DNA of 50,937 nt from an uncultured Collinsella sp. (GCA_937896835.1 CALBOJ010000061.1:1-50937); one strand, 5' to 3'; counted from the first letter of the stretch, positions 16,750-25,051 are shown. Notes: generated by a model from the sequence alone, not told the origin. A program made the numbers and translations.

Positions 16750-17169
16750 TTAGACCAACTTTCCAAGACAGTGATCGATCATATGCTGGATCATTTGTGC
16801 CTCAAAGCCCGCGTAGTCGCGGCGGCACTCCTTCATCTTGCCGTCGACAATCTGGTCAAAGGCAACCTTGCACTTGATATAGCGCGTGGACTTGGTGACC
16901 TCCTCGTGCGTCAGGCAGCTCTCCTCCATCTTGCTGGCACCCAGGCCAAACACCAGACGGGGGTTGTACAGCACATGGGGCTCGCCGGCGTCGTCCAGAT
17001 AGACGCAGACCTTCTTGGTGACGCCGATCTGGTTGGCGGCAAGGCAGCCGGCATCGTCGAGCGACTTGATGGTATCGATCAGGTCCTGTGCCACCGACTC
17101 GTCCTCGACGGTCGCGACCTCGCAACGCTGGGACAGAATAGCCTCGTCGTGGCAGAGCTCTTTAATCAT
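16750..17169 (-). CDS. Degenerate peptide-deformylase-like protein (catalytic Glu replaced by Met)
   Basis: 139 residues from ATG 17169, chosen because ggagg lies 5 nt upstream; an ATG 12 nt earlier overlaps that ribosome site. Motif 1 is CLAANQIG with the Gln retained (Gln47). Motif 2 is EESCLT with Cys85. Motif 3 reads QHMIDH (128-133): His129 and His133 remain, but the catalytic Glu is Met130. The metal site may survive while deformylation should be lost or altered. Length and residue positions match the paralogue at 2811-3221. It stands alone between the bile-salt hydrolase and the purine permease. A binding or regulatory role, or an altered hydrolase, is possible. Confidence 0.82.
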   Translation of the reverse strand: MIKELCHDEAILSQRCEVATVEDESVAQDLIDTIKSLDDAGCLAANQIGVTKKVCVYLDDAGEPHVLYNPRLVFGLGASKMEESCLTHEEVTKSTRYIKCKVAFDQIVDGKMKECRRDYAGFEAQMIQHMIDHCLGKLV

Positions 17170-17261
17170 ACGTTCCTCCATAGGGGTCGTTGTAACTGCT
17201 TAAGTATATGGTACCCACACATTTTCATGCGAAAAATACCGTCCGTCTGCTACAAAGCGCC

Positions 17262-17288
17262 GAACATCAACATGCGAGGAACATCAAC
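17262..17288. repeat. Direct repeat gaacatcaac x2 in front of the purine permease
   Basis: gaacatcaac occurs at 17262-17271 and 17279-17288, a 17-bp period, about 75 bp upstream of the NCS2 start. It may be a regulator site. No purine-riboswitch core is visible in this leader. Confidence 0.4.
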
Positions 17289-17362
17289 CTTTCAAAGGCG
17301 ATATAGTAGTTGAGTTCGTGTCAATCGGCCTAAACTCGGGGCCGAACAAGGAAAGGGTATGC

Positions 17363-18673
17363 ATGGACGAACTATTTCACGTCAGTGAGCGCAAGTCCAC
17401 AATCGGGACCGAACTTCGCGCTGGACTGACAACATTCCTGGCGATGGCCTACATCATCGCCGTCAACCCCGCGGTGCTCTCGGGCGCTGGCATCGATGCG
17501 GGAGCGCTCGCCTGCGCCACCTGCCTGGGCGCCGGCATCATGACCATCTGCATGGGCATCTTCGCCAACCGCCCGCTCGCCTGCGCGTCGGGCTTAGGCG
17601 TCAACGCGATGATCGCCGGAATCACCACCACCGTCTGCGGCGGTGACTGGCACGTGGCCATGAGCGTCATCTTCCTTGAGGGCGTCGTCATCTTGCTGCT
17701 CGTGCTTTGTGGCCTGCGCGAGGCCATCATGGACGCCATCCCGGTTGTCCTGCGTCACGCCATCTCGGTGGGTCTGGGCCTGTTCATCGCCATGATTGGC
17801 CTGTGCGATGCCGGCATTATCACCGCTGGCGCCGGTACACTCGTCGGTCTGGGCGACATCACCTCCCCCACCTTCATCGTCGGCATCATCTCCATCCTGG
17901 TGACGGTCGCCCTCGCCTGCCGCAACGTCCCCGGCTCGCTGCTCATCGGCATCGTCGTCGCCGTCATCGCCGGTATCCCCCTAGGTGTGACCCAGGCTCC
18001 GACCGGCATCATCGCCCCGCTCGACTTCTCGAGCATCGGTGGCCCTATCGCCGACGCCGGCGGCGTGCCCGCCATCGTCAAGGTCCTTACCGACCCCGCG
18101 CTCCTCGTCATCTCGTTCTCGCTGCTCATGAGTGACTTCTTCGACACCATGGGCACCGCGATGGCCGTGGCCAAGCAGGGCGAGTTCCTCACCGACGACG
18201 GCAACGTCGAGAATATCAAGGAGATCTTGATCGTCGACTCCGCCGCCGCTGCTGTGGGCGGTTTCATGGGCGTCTCCTCCATCACCACCTTCGTCGAGTC
18301 CACTTCCGGCGCCGCCGACGGTGGCCGCACGGGTCTCACCTCCGTCACCACCGGCGTGCTGTTCATTCTCGCCGCGTTCTTCTCCCCCATCGTCACCATC
18401 GTTTCCAGCGCCGCCACCTGCGGTGCTCTGGTCTACGTCGGCTACCTCATGATGAGCGAGGCCTCCGAGATCGACTGGTCCGACGTGTCGCAGGGTTTCC
18501 CGGCGTTCATGATTGTCGCCGGCGTGCCCTTCACCTACTCCATCTCTGCCGGCATTGGCCTGGGCTTTATCGCCTACGTGGTCGTCGCGCTCTTTAAGGG
18601 CGAGGCCTCCAAGATCAAGCCGCTCATGTGGATCGCAGCCCTCGCCTTCCTCGTCTACTTCTTCGTGGCGTAA
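17363..18673 (+). CDS. NCS2 purine permease (AzgA/PbuG-like)
   Basis: 436 residues. This family imports hypoxanthine, guanine or adenine with protons. MAYIIAVNPAVLSGAGID, ASGLGVNAMIAGI and LLMSDFFDTMGTAMAVAKQG are the AzgA-group hallmarks, and SITTFVESTSGAADGGRTGLT is the conserved half-helix region. About 13 membrane segments are visible. The start ATG 17363 is preceded by aaggaaaggg; an upstream in-frame GTG at 17318 has no ribosome site. It ends at a strong terminator. Which base it carries cannot be read from the sequence. Confidence 0.92.
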   Translation: MDELFHVSERKSTIGTELRAGLTTFLAMAYIIAVNPAVLSGAGIDAGALACATCLGAGIMTICMGIFANRPLACASGLGVNAMIAGITTTVCGGDWHVAMSVIFLEGVVILLLVLCGLREAIMDAIPVVLRHAISVGLGLFIAMIGLCDAGIITAGAGTLVGLGDITSPTFIVGIISILVTVALACRNVPGSLLIGIVVAVIAGIPLGVTQAPTGIIAPLDFSSIGGPIADAGGVPAIVKVLTDPALLVISFSLLMSDFFDTMGTAMAVAKQGEFLTDDGNVENIKEILIVDSAAAAVGGFMGVSSITTFVESTSGAADGGRTGLTSVTTGVLFILAAFFSPIVTIVSSAATCGALVYVGYLMMSEASEIDWSDVSQGFPAFMIVAGVPFTYSISAGIGLGFIAYVVVALFKGEASKIKPLMWIAALAFLVYFFVA

Positions 18674-18700
18674 CGGCATAGTCTGCTAAAGCAAAACAAC

Positions 18701-18735
18701 AAGGCGCGGAATCGCATCGAGCGGCTCCGCGCCTT
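18701..18735 (+). terminator. Intrinsic terminator of the purine permease
   Basis: aaggcgcgga (18701-18710) and tccgcgcctt (18726-18735) form an exact 10-bp stem, followed by tctttt. Confidence 0.9.
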
Positions 18736-18810
18736 TCTTTTAGCGTCTGCCCCCGTGTCAGCGTGCGACAATTGAGGCTGTCAATATCACAACACCGAGA
18801 GAAGCCTGCC

Positions 18811-19476
18811 TTGGAAGCGCATCATAAGCAGATAACTGTTTATTCAGAGTGTGCGGAAGGCGCGCCCGTCATCTATCTCCCCGTGGTTATGGGCAACGGT
18901 AGTGAAGTCTACGAGCGCTGCCGAGAGCTCGACTGCCCGCCGTTCACCCTTGTCGCCATTGGAGGGCTCGATTGGAATCGCGAGCTGAGCCCCTGGGAAT
19001 GCGACGGAACTATACGAGATGCCGAGCCCTTTGGCGGACAGGCTGCTGGTTTTCTTGACGAGTTGTTGAAGCAGATAATCCCCCAGGCCGAATCAACGCT
19101 CCCGCAACCGCCCGCCTGGCGCGGCGTTGCCGGCTACTCGTTGGCGGGTCTTTTTGCACTGTGGGCACTTTGGCAAACAGATGTCTTTGAGCGCGCAGCG
19201 AGTGCATCGGGGTCGCTGTGGTTCCCCGGCTTTATCGACTACGCGCGCGAGCGCACGATGACGGCTACGCCCGACGCCGCCTATCTGTCGCTCGGTAAAA
19301 AGGAAACCAAGACGCCCAACCGCATGATGCGGCACGTACTCGACGATACGCGCGCGATGGAAGAGCTGTTTATCGAGCGCGACATCCCAACAACGCTGGA
19401 GCTCAACCCCGGCAATCATTTTGCCCAAACTGACCTGCGCATGGCGCGCGGCATCCACTGGATACTGACGCATTAA
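18811..19476 (+). CDS. Putative esterase, alpha/beta-hydrolase (esterase D/enterochelin-esterase type)
   Basis: About 221 residues from TTG 18811; a GTG at 18763 would add 16 residues, and neither has a convincing ribosome site. GVAGYSLAGLFALWAL holds the nucleophile Ser (G-x-S-x-x-G), and NPGNHF near the C-terminus supplies the catalytic His. VIYLPVVMGNG and TLVAIGGLDWNRELSPWE match the oxyanion-strand region of the putative-esterase family. No signal peptide, so cytoplasmic. It may be a siderophore or acyl-ester hydrolase. It stands alone between two terminators. Confidence 0.78.
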   Translation: MEAHHKQITVYSECAEGAPVIYLPVVMGNGSEVYERCRELDCPPFTLVAIGGLDWNRELSPWECDGTIRDAEPFGGQAAGFLDELLKQIIPQAESTLPQPPAWRGVAGYSLAGLFALWALWQTDVFERAASASGSLWFPGFIDYARERTMTATPDAAYLSLGKKETKTPNRMMRHVLDDTRAMEELFIERDIPTTLELNPGNHFAQTDLRMARGIHWILTH

Positions 19477-19517
19477 AAATGGCGTCCACGCGTACATGCG
19501 CATGGACGCCATTTTTT
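19475..19517. terminator. Strong bidirectional terminator
   Basis: aaaaatggcgtcca (19475-19488) pairs exactly with tggacgccattttt (19503-19516). U-tracts are present on both strands. It begins at the esterase stop codon. Confidence 0.92.
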
Positions 19518-19537
19518 GATTTAGCTGAACACAACTA

Positions 19538-19591
19538 CTATTCGACAGTCTCCTCGAGTTTAGATACGGCGGGCGTCGAGGATTGGGACAT
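19538..19591 (-). CDS. Possible 17-residue small ORF
   Basis: ATG 19591 is preceded by gaaaggacttcc, a good ribosome site. The frame encodes 17 residues (MSQSSTPAV... ending EETVE), stops at tandem TAG TAG, and leads directly into the terminator at 19475-19517. A leader peptide, a small protein or a degraded gene are all possible. Only the ribosome site and the downstream terminator support it. Confidence 0.3.
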   Translation of the reverse strand: MSQSSTPAVSKLEETVE

Positions 19592-19714
19592 GGAAGTCCT
19601 TTCATGATGGAAGGGCGATCAGGCATATCGGATAACCTGCCCGAACGATACGATCCGAACCATTGTACGCGATACGCAATGCCTCGCACGCGCCGCCACC
19701 TGCAAACGCTAGCG

Positions 19715-20848
19715 TTACTTCCAAACGCGCTCGGCAATGCGCTTGACCAGCGCGATCTTCGCCCATTGCTCGTCCTCGGTCAGCTTGTTGCCAATCTCGC
19801 AGCTGGCAAAGCCGCACTGGGGCGACAGGTACAGATTCTCGAGCGGCACGTACTTAGCGGCTTCGCGGATGCGCTCGACGATAACATCCTCGTTCTCGAG
19901 CTCTGCCGCCTTGGTGGTTACCAAGCCCAGCACGACCTTCTTGCCGGGAGCGACGTACTTGAGCGGCTCAAAGCCGCCGGCGCGCGGCGTGTCGAACTCT
20001 AGATAGAACGCATCGACATTCTCATGTGCGAACAGATACGGAGCGATAGGGTCGTAGCCGCCTTCAAAAGCGTAGGTGGAGTGGTAGTTGCCGCGGCACA
20101 CGTGCGTGTTGATGACCAAATCGTCGGGCTTGCCCTCGATGGCGGCGTTGTTGAGCGCCACGCCCAGCTCGCTTACCTTTTGCAGGTCGACCGGGCTCAT
20201 GCCGGTTTTGGCGACAAAATCGGTATCGCAGTAGATGCCCCAGGTGCAGTCATCAAACTGGATGTTGCGGCAGCCTGCTGCGTACAGGTCGGCGATCACC
20301 GTGCGATAAGCGGCTGCAATGGCGTCGGCAAGTTCCTCATCGGTCTTATAGACAGCGCGCAGGCTCTCCTGCTGGCCATCGCAGCGATCGAGCGTGACCT
20401 CAGAGAACGTCTGGATCGGCGCCGGAATGGTCTGGCGTGCGACCTGGCCCTCCTCCTCAAGCGCCTTGACGAACTTAAAATGCTCGACGAACGGGTGGTT
20501 CTCGCCGCTAATGGGACCGGTAACCACGGCGGTGTCGGCCGTCGTCTCCTCGTCATGGAACATATAACCCGTGCGTGAGGTGCGGCGCTCAATGCCGTTA
20601 AGGCCCCACATAAAATCGAGGTGCCAGTAGCTGCGGCGGAACTCGCCATCGGTGATCACCTGCAGGCCGGCGGCCTTCTGCTTGGCCACCAAATCGCGAA
20701 TGGCATCGTCCTCGACGGCCTTAAGGCCGGAAGCGTCGAGTTTACCCGCGACATAGGCGGCACGGGCGTCCTTTACAGCCTGCGGACGAAGAAAGCTGCC
20801 GACGATATCGGCGCGAAACGGCGCGTTCGGTTGAATCGAAGTGCTCAT
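19715..20848 (-). CDS. MetE C-terminal-domain paralogue (YxjG/YxjH-like methyltransferase)
   Basis: 377 residues. It is related to the catalytic half of cobalamin-independent methionine synthase, which moves a methyl group from a donor to homocysteine-like thiols using Zn. INTHVCRGNYHS holds the His and first Cys ligands, and LSPQCGFAS holds the last Cys. RADIVGSFLRPQAVKDAR is the usual N-terminus. The N-terminal half of full MetE is absent, as in YxjG/YxjH. The start ATG 20848 follows aaagggagatatct. A LysR gene lies upstream on the same strand, and palindromes lie between them. Confidence 0.85.
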   Translation of the reverse strand: MSTSIQPNAPFRADIVGSFLRPQAVKDARAAYVAGKLDASGLKAVEDDAIRDLVAKQKAAGLQVITDGEFRRSYWHLDFMWGLNGIERRTSRTGYMFHDEETTADTAVVTGPISGENHPFVEHFKFVKALEEEGQVARQTIPAPIQTFSEVTLDRCDGQQESLRAVYKTDEELADAIAAAYRTVIADLYAAGCRNIQFDDCTWGIYCDTDFVAKTGMSPVDLQKVSELGVALNNAAIEGKPDDLVINTHVCRGNYHSTYAFEGGYDPIAPYLFAHENVDAFYLEFDTPRAGGFEPLKYVAPGKKVVLGLVTTKAAELENEDVIVERIREAAKYVPLENLYLSPQCGFASCEIGNKLTEDEQWAKIALVKRIAERVWK

Positions 20849-20888
20849 AGATATCTCCCTTTGCATTGGTTGCTTTACTGGGACAGAG

Positions 20889-20957
20889 TATGAGCGCTCA
20901 TATGACCATCGTAAAATATACGTTTATAACAGTTTGATATAGATGTTTCCTATATCA
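20889..20957. promoter_or_regulatory. Two palindromes upstream of the MetE-like gene
   Basis: tatgagcgctcata (20889-20902) is a perfect 14-bp palindrome. tgatatag (20935-20942) and ctatatca (20950-20957) form an exact inverted repeat with 7-nt spacing. They lie 40-110 bp upstream of the MetE-like start, so they are candidate binding sites for the adjacent LysR protein. Confidence 0.5.
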
Positions 20958-21003
20958 GTCTGGACTGTCATAAAGAGACTTGAACCGTGCGGAGCACAGC
21001 AGC

Positions 21004-21900
21004 CTAGATATGCTGACGAATCGCGTCGATATAGGCCCGACCGTAGCGCGTAAGCGTCGTGTTCTTGCGCGTGATGATGCCAATCTCCATGTACTCGTCC
21101 ACGTCGAGCGGAATCGAGATAATGCCGGGGCCGTTGAGCTCGTGGCTGATCACGCCCGAGCATACCGTGTAGCCGTTGAGGCCCATGGCCAAATTGAACA
21201 ACGTCGCACGGTCGCGCACGCGGATATTTTTGCGACGCTCGAACGTCGAGGTCAGCTCCTCGGAATAGTAAAACGAGTTGTAGCTGCCCTGCTCGTAGGA
21301 CAGGAACGGGTAGTCTTCCAGATCCTCGAGCGTCACGCTGGAGCGGTCCGCCAGCGGATGGTCGGCGCAGACGAAGACATGCGGCGTGGCGCAGAAGAGT
21401 CCTTCGAACACGAGCTCGTTGGCCACCAGCATGCGCTCGATGACCTCACGGTTGTGCTCGGATAGGTACAGGATGCCCAACTCGCTTTTCATGTGCGCGA
21501 CGTCCTCGATAATCTCGTGGGTCTGCTCCTCGCGCAGGGTAAAGTCATAGCGCGCGGCATCGAACTCGCGGATCACATCGACAAACGCGTTGACGGCAAA
21601 GGAATAGTGCTGGCAGCTCACACTAAAGTGCGGCACCTGCTCGGATGCGCCCTTGTACTTGCCCTCGAGCAGGTCAGCCTGGTCGAGCACCTGGCGCGCG
21701 TAGCCCAAGAAGGTCTCGCCCTCCTCGGACACAATGACACCCTTGTTGGTGCGCTCAAAGATATGCACACCCATCTCGTTTTCGAGATCGCGAATCGACG
21801 CGGTAATCGAAGGCTGCGACACAAAGAGTCGGCGCGAGGCCTCGGTGATGCTACCGCATTCGGCAACTTTGACGACATATCTGAGCTGCTGAAGCTTCAT
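21004..21900 (-). CDS. LysR-family regulator, likely controls the MetE-like gene
   Basis: 298 residues. HTH at about 15-40 (GSITEASRRLFVSQPSITASIRDLENEMG), then a CysB/CbbR-type effector domain. The effector half has a Tyr-rich stretch (YEQGSYNSFYYSEELTSTF) and GLNGYTVCSGVI. The ribosome site is the ggggggc run before the ATG. It starts 9 bp after the stop of the HAD gene, so the two are probably co-transcribed, and it is followed by the MetE-like gene 155 bp downstream. A role in sulfur/methionine control is inferred from that neighbour only. Confidence 0.88.
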   Translation of the reverse strand: MKLQQLRYVVKVAECGSITEASRRLFVSQPSITASIRDLENEMGVHIFERTNKGVIVSEEGETFLGYARQVLDQADLLEGKYKGASEQVPHFSVSCQHYSFAVNAFVDVIREFDAARYDFTLREEQTHEIIEDVAHMKSELGILYLSEHNREVIERMLVANELVFEGLFCATPHVFVCADHPLADRSSVTLEDLEDYPFLSYEQGSYNSFYYSEELTSTFERRKNIRVRDRATLFNLAMGLNGYTVCSGVISHELNGPGIISIPLDVDEYMEIGIITRKNTTLTRYGRAYIDAIRQHI

Positions 21901-21909
21901 AGCGCCCCC

Positions 21910-22818
21910 CTAGACGTTCGTGACGTCGAAACCCGTCGCATCCATCTGACGCATAAACGACGGCATCTCCCCCGTCGCGGCGCAGGCGGCAATCTGATGC
22001 AGAGCCCCAGCAACCGCATCGTCTGCCGCGGCTCCGATATGCCAGCGCGCGGCAGCCGTAACGGCCTCGTTGGCATTGGCGACGGCAACGGAATTGGAAA
22101 CGGCATCGATCATGGGCAGATCGTTATCAGAATCGCCAAATACGGCCACCTCGTCGGGCGTCAGGCCCAAAGCGCGCGCCAACTCCAGTGCAGCGCGGCC
22201 CTTGTCCCAACCAGCCGGAAGGATGTCGAACAGGCGCACACGGTTGTTGGGAAACACAAGCGAGAGCTCCGGCACCTCGGCGGCGACGCGCTCGCGTAGC
22301 TCCGCAAGCTCCTCACGCGAACGGGCACTCCAGATATTCGCCTTGAACACCGGCGCGTCATCGACGACGGGACGGCACGGGGCCTCTTCGCCTTTAAGCC
22401 ACGCATTGCCGCCCGACTCCATGGCGCGGCGTACGCGCTCGGAATCGCTCGTCACGCAATAGGCATCGTTATCCCAAAAGTCATCGCCTAAGCTGTAGAC
22501 CTTCAGATAGGTATCGTCGGTTTCCTCTTCCAGATAGGCGGCAAGACGCATCAGGGCATCGTTGTCGGTCGCGCGCGAAGCGACCGCCTGACCGTCGACA
22601 AACATGACCTGACCGTTGCAGAACGCACCGGTCGAAAAGCACTCGGAACGATTTTTGAACATCCAGCCCATCGCGGACGGCTGGCGACCCGAAACCGGGC
22701 CAAAGTGCAGACCCGCCGCCTGCATGGCATGAATGCCCTCGATGGCGTAGTCACTGGCACCGTCATGCCCGGCTGGAATCAGCGTATCGTCCATATCGGT
22801 CAGCACAAGTTTGATCAT
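21910..22818 (-). CDS. HAD-superfamily phosphatase, Cof type
   Basis: 302 residues. DMDDTL (8-13) is motif I with the nucleophile and acid Asp. SGRQPSAM is the motif II region, GWDKGRAALEL supplies the motif III Lys, and GDSDNDLPMID is motif IV. The large cap between about 85 and 190 is of the C2b type found in Cof/YbiV sugar-phosphate phosphatases. It is cytoplasmic. The start has gggggcc upstream. It heads a minus-strand unit with LysR. Substrate unknown. Confidence 0.88.
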   Translation of the reverse strand: MIKLVLTDMDDTLIPAGHDGASDYAIEGIHAMQAAGLHFGPVSGRQPSAMGWMFKNRSECFSTGAFCNGQVMFVDGQAVASRATDNDALMRLAAYLEEETDDTYLKVYSLGDDFWDNDAYCVTSDSERVRRAMESGGNAWLKGEEAPCRPVVDDAPVFKANIWSARSREELAELRERVAAEVPELSLVFPNNRVRLFDILPAGWDKGRAALELARALGLTPDEVAVFGDSDNDLPMIDAVSNSVAVANANEAVTAAARWHIGAAADDAVAGALHQIAACAATGEMPSFMRQMDATGFDVTNV

Positions 22819-22855
22819 AAGGCCCCCATTCGTATCGGTCCTACCTATTGTAACG

Positions 22856-22890
22856 ACCTGCCAAAATAAACCTGTCCCTTTTTGGCAGGT
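22856..22890 (+). repeat. Intergenic hairpin element A (ctgtccc family)
   Basis: acctgccaaaa (22856-22866) pairs exactly with ttttggcaggt (22880-22890); the loop contains cctgtccct. It differs from the copy at 43438-43472 at only 2 of 35 positions. It lies between the HAD start and the TPP riboswitch. Confidence 0.75.
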
Positions 22891-22916
22891 GCGCTAGTAT
22901 AGGGAACAACAGATTC

Positions 22917-23010
22917 GATGCGGGAGTGCCGGCGGTGCAAACCACAAGGCTGAGAGGGCATGGGGCCCAATCCTTTGAACCTGTCAGTTAATGCTGGCGT
23001 AGGGAGCATG
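22917..23010 (+). promoter_or_regulatory. TPP riboswitch (THI element)
   Basis: The conserved aptamer pieces are all present: aaggctgaga (P2-P3 junction), ttgaacctg, ttaatgctgg, and gcgtaggga before the closing P1 strand (atgc with gcat). It binds thiamine pyrophosphate and is followed by a terminator hairpin, so it should switch off thiM transcription when TPP is high. Confidence 0.95.
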
Positions 23011-23020
23011 CCGCCTTTTG

Positions 23021-23053
23021 AGGGGCGCTGTCTATGCACAGCGCCCCTTTTCT
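23021..23053 (+). terminator. Expression-platform terminator of the TPP riboswitch
   Basis: aggggcgctg (23021-23030) pairs exactly with cagcgcccct (23039-23048), followed by tttt. It lies 11 nt after the aptamer and 20 nt before the thiM start. Confidence 0.9.
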
Positions 23054-23073
23054 ATGCCAAGGAGGCATGTGCA

Positions 23074-23913
23074 GTGATCGATTCGGAACAGCTTAAGCAA
23101 CAAGTGGTCAAGGCCGTGGACGAGATTCGCGCCACCAACCCGATGGCAGGCTCCATCACCAACACGGTGACGATTGACTTTGTCGCCAACGCACAGCTCG
23201 CCGTGGGCGGTTCGGCCGCTATGGTCTATCTGCCCGACGAGGGCGAGGCACTTGTTGCCGGCGGCGGTGCCATCTATCTGAACATGGGAACGCTCTTCCC
23301 CATCTACGAGCAGACGATTCCCCGCGCGGCCAAGGCGGCACACGATGCCGGCAAGCCCTGGGTGCTCGACCCGGTGGGCCTGGGCATCGGCAGTCTGCGC
23401 ACCCAACTGGTAAGCGAACTCAAGCAGTACAAGCCCGCCATCGTACGCGGAAACGCCTCCGAGATTATCGCGCTCGCCGGCCTGTGGGGCCTTGAGGGCG
23501 AGACGGCCGACCTGAGCCGCGTACGTGGCGTCGATACCACCGACACGGTCGACGCCGCTCGCGGCGCCGCCGTGGCGCTCGCCCGCTACACCGGTGGCGC
23601 CGTGGTAGTCTCGGGCGAGGTCGACCTGATCACCGACGGCACGACCGTGGCCAAGTCCCACGGCGGCAGCCCGCTCATGTCCAAGATCACCGGCTGCGGC
23701 TGCTCGCAGGGCGGCGTGCTGGCCGTGTACGCCTGCGCCGCCGACCCGTTTACGGCAGCCATCTGCGGCACCGCCGTCTACAACGTTGCCGGCACGCGTG
23801 CCGCCGCCGTCGCCGACGCCCCGGCAAGCTTTAAGGTCGCCTTTATCGACGAGCTCTACCGCGCGACCGCCCAAGACATCGCCAACAACCAGCTCGAGCT
23901 CGAGGAGGCATAA
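23074..23913 (+). CDS. thiM: Hydroxyethylthiazole kinase
   Basis: 279 residues. ThiM phosphorylates 4-methyl-5-hydroxyethylthiazole during thiazole salvage. NPMAGSITNTVTIDFVANAQLAVGGSAAMV near the N-terminus and VLDPVGLGIG are family signatures. KITGCGCSQGGVLAVYA holds the catalytic Cys and anion-hole glycines. The start is GTG 23074 with aaggaggca upstream; the ATG at 23067 is out of frame. It is the first gene after the TPP riboswitch, followed after 3 bp by a thiamine-binding-type protein and then thiE. Confidence 0.95.
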   Translation: MIDSEQLKQQVVKAVDEIRATNPMAGSITNTVTIDFVANAQLAVGGSAAMVYLPDEGEALVAGGGAIYLNMGTLFPIYEQTIPRAAKAAHDAGKPWVLDPVGLGIGSLRTQLVSELKQYKPAIVRGNASEIIALAGLWGLEGETADLSRVRGVDTTDTVDAARGAAVALARYTGGAVVVSGEVDLITDGTTVAKSHGGSPLMSKITGCGCSQGGVLAVYACAADPFTAAICGTAVYNVAGTRAAAVADAPASFKVAFIDELYRATAQDIANNQLELEEA

Positions 23914-23916
23914 GCC

Positions 23917-24258
23917 ATGTCCGAGCCTGCAACCAATGCCGGCATGAACACGCTCGTCGCCGTGGCCATCGCCCCATGCGGCACCGGCGACGAGCTGTCC
24001 GCCGAGGTCGCCGAGGTCGTGCGCGTCATTCGCGAGAGTGGCCTTCCCAACCGCACCACCTCGATGTTCACCGAGATCGAGGGCGACTGGGACGAGGTCA
24101 TGCAGGTCGTGCGCGACGCAACCTTTGTGTTGGCGAGCAAGGGCATCCGCACCGAAGTCGTGCTCAAAGCCGATATTCGACCCGGATTTACCGACACCAT
24201 GACCGGCAAGCTCGAGCGCATGGAAGCACAGATCAAGAAGCAGGAGGAAGCACGATGA
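23917..24258 (+). CDS. MTH1187/YkoF-type thiamine-binding protein
   Basis: 113 residues of the small ferredoxin-like Thiamine_BP (DUF77) fold. VAVAIAPCGTGDELSAEVAEVVRVIRESG and TSMFTEIEGDWDEVMQVVRDA match the family's two beta-alpha-beta halves. Such proteins bind thiamine or its pyrimidine moiety. It sits between thiM and thiE, with a ribosome site gaggagg overlapping the end of thiM, and its stop overlaps the thiE start as ATGA. A carrier or sensor role in thiamine salvage is inferred. Confidence 0.85.
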   Translation: MSEPATNAGMNTLVAVAIAPCGTGDELSAEVAEVVRVIRESGLPNRTTSMFTEIEGDWDEVMQVVRDATFVLASKGIRTEVVLKADIRPGFTDTMTGKLERMEAQIKKQEEAR

Positions 24259-24950
24259 GCATCCGCGACAACCTTGATATCTCGGCCTATCTAGTACTCG
24301 GCCCCGAAAACACGCTGGGACGCCCCGTGGGCGATGTGGTGGCCCAGGCGCTCGACGCAGGCTTTACCTGCATCCAGGTGCGCTCCAAGGTGGCAAGCGC
24401 CCGCGAGATCATCGCACTGACCGGCGACGCCGCGCAGGCAATCGCACAGGCTGGCAAGACCGGTCAGGTCGCCCTGTTAATCGACGACCGCCTGGACTGC
24501 GTACTCGCCGCGCGCGAGCAGGGTATTGCTGTCGATGGCGTGCATGTAGGCCAGAGCGATATTCCCGTCGAGGTCTGCCGCAAACTTTTGGGCCCCGATG
24601 CCATCGTGGGCCTTTCGGCCCGTTGCGAGGAGATGCTCGAGTACGTCAAGACCGCCGACATGAGCCTGGTCGACTACCTGGGCATCGGCCCGCTCCACGA
24701 GACCGAGACCAAGCGCGACTGCGGACGCGCAGCCGATGGCTCCATCATCACCAAGAGCTTTGAGGATCTGGCCGCACTCCACGCGGCAAGCCCCGTGCCC
24801 ATCGTAGTGGGCGGCGGCGTCAAGACGGCCGACCTGCCGCAGCTCAAGGCCACCGGCGTCGATGGCTTCTTTGTGGTAAGCGCCGTCTGCAGTGCCGACG
24901 ACCCCCACGCTGCCGCCAAGGAGCTTGTCGACACCTGGCAGCAGGCATAA
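24255..24950 (+). CDS. thiE: Thiamine-phosphate synthase
   Basis: 231 residues. ThiE joins thiazole phosphate with HMP-PP to make thiamine phosphate in a TIM barrel. FTCIQVRSKVASA corresponds to the QxR pyrophosphate-binding strand. VALLIDDRLDCVLA, DGVHVGQSD, GLSARCEEML, DYLGIGPLHETETKRD and VVGGGV follow in the order of the family. Residues about 157-167 carry an insertion (CGRAADGSIITK-region) compared with short ThiE proteins. With ThiM it allows salvage from HMP and thiazole; no thiD is in this window. Confidence 0.93.
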   Translation: MSIRDNLDISAYLVLGPENTLGRPVGDVVAQALDAGFTCIQVRSKVASAREIIALTGDAAQAIAQAGKTGQVALLIDDRLDCVLAAREQGIAVDGVHVGQSDIPVEVCRKLLGPDAIVGLSARCEEMLEYVKTADMSLVDYLGIGPLHETETKRDCGRAADGSIITKSFEDLAALHAASPVPIVVGGGVKTADLPQLKATGVDGFFVVSAVCSADDPHAAAKELVDTWQQA

Positions 24951-24992
24951 GCCTAGGCCGAGCAGCTGCTCCGCAGCCTCATATCTTCAATA

Positions 24993-25042
24993 GCGGAAAG
25001 CGCATCCCAGTTTGGACCTCCATTCCGGGATGCACTTTCCGC
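24993..25042. terminator. Hairpin between convergent thiE and patatin genes
   Basis: gcggaaag-cgcatccc (24993-25008) pairs with gggatgc-actttccgc (25027-25042) with small bulges. No U-tract is seen on either strand. Confidence 0.5.
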
Positions 25043-25051
25043 ATGCGACCC

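Noticed and set aside
16750..17181. Upstream start codon of the second deformylase-like gene
   Set aside because: The ATG at 17181 overlaps the GGAGG that serves the ATG at 17169, so the shorter product was chosen.
17182..17362. Purine riboswitch before the NCS2 permease
   Set aside because: The conserved three-way-junction core and kissing loops are not present; only a 10-bp direct repeat was seen.
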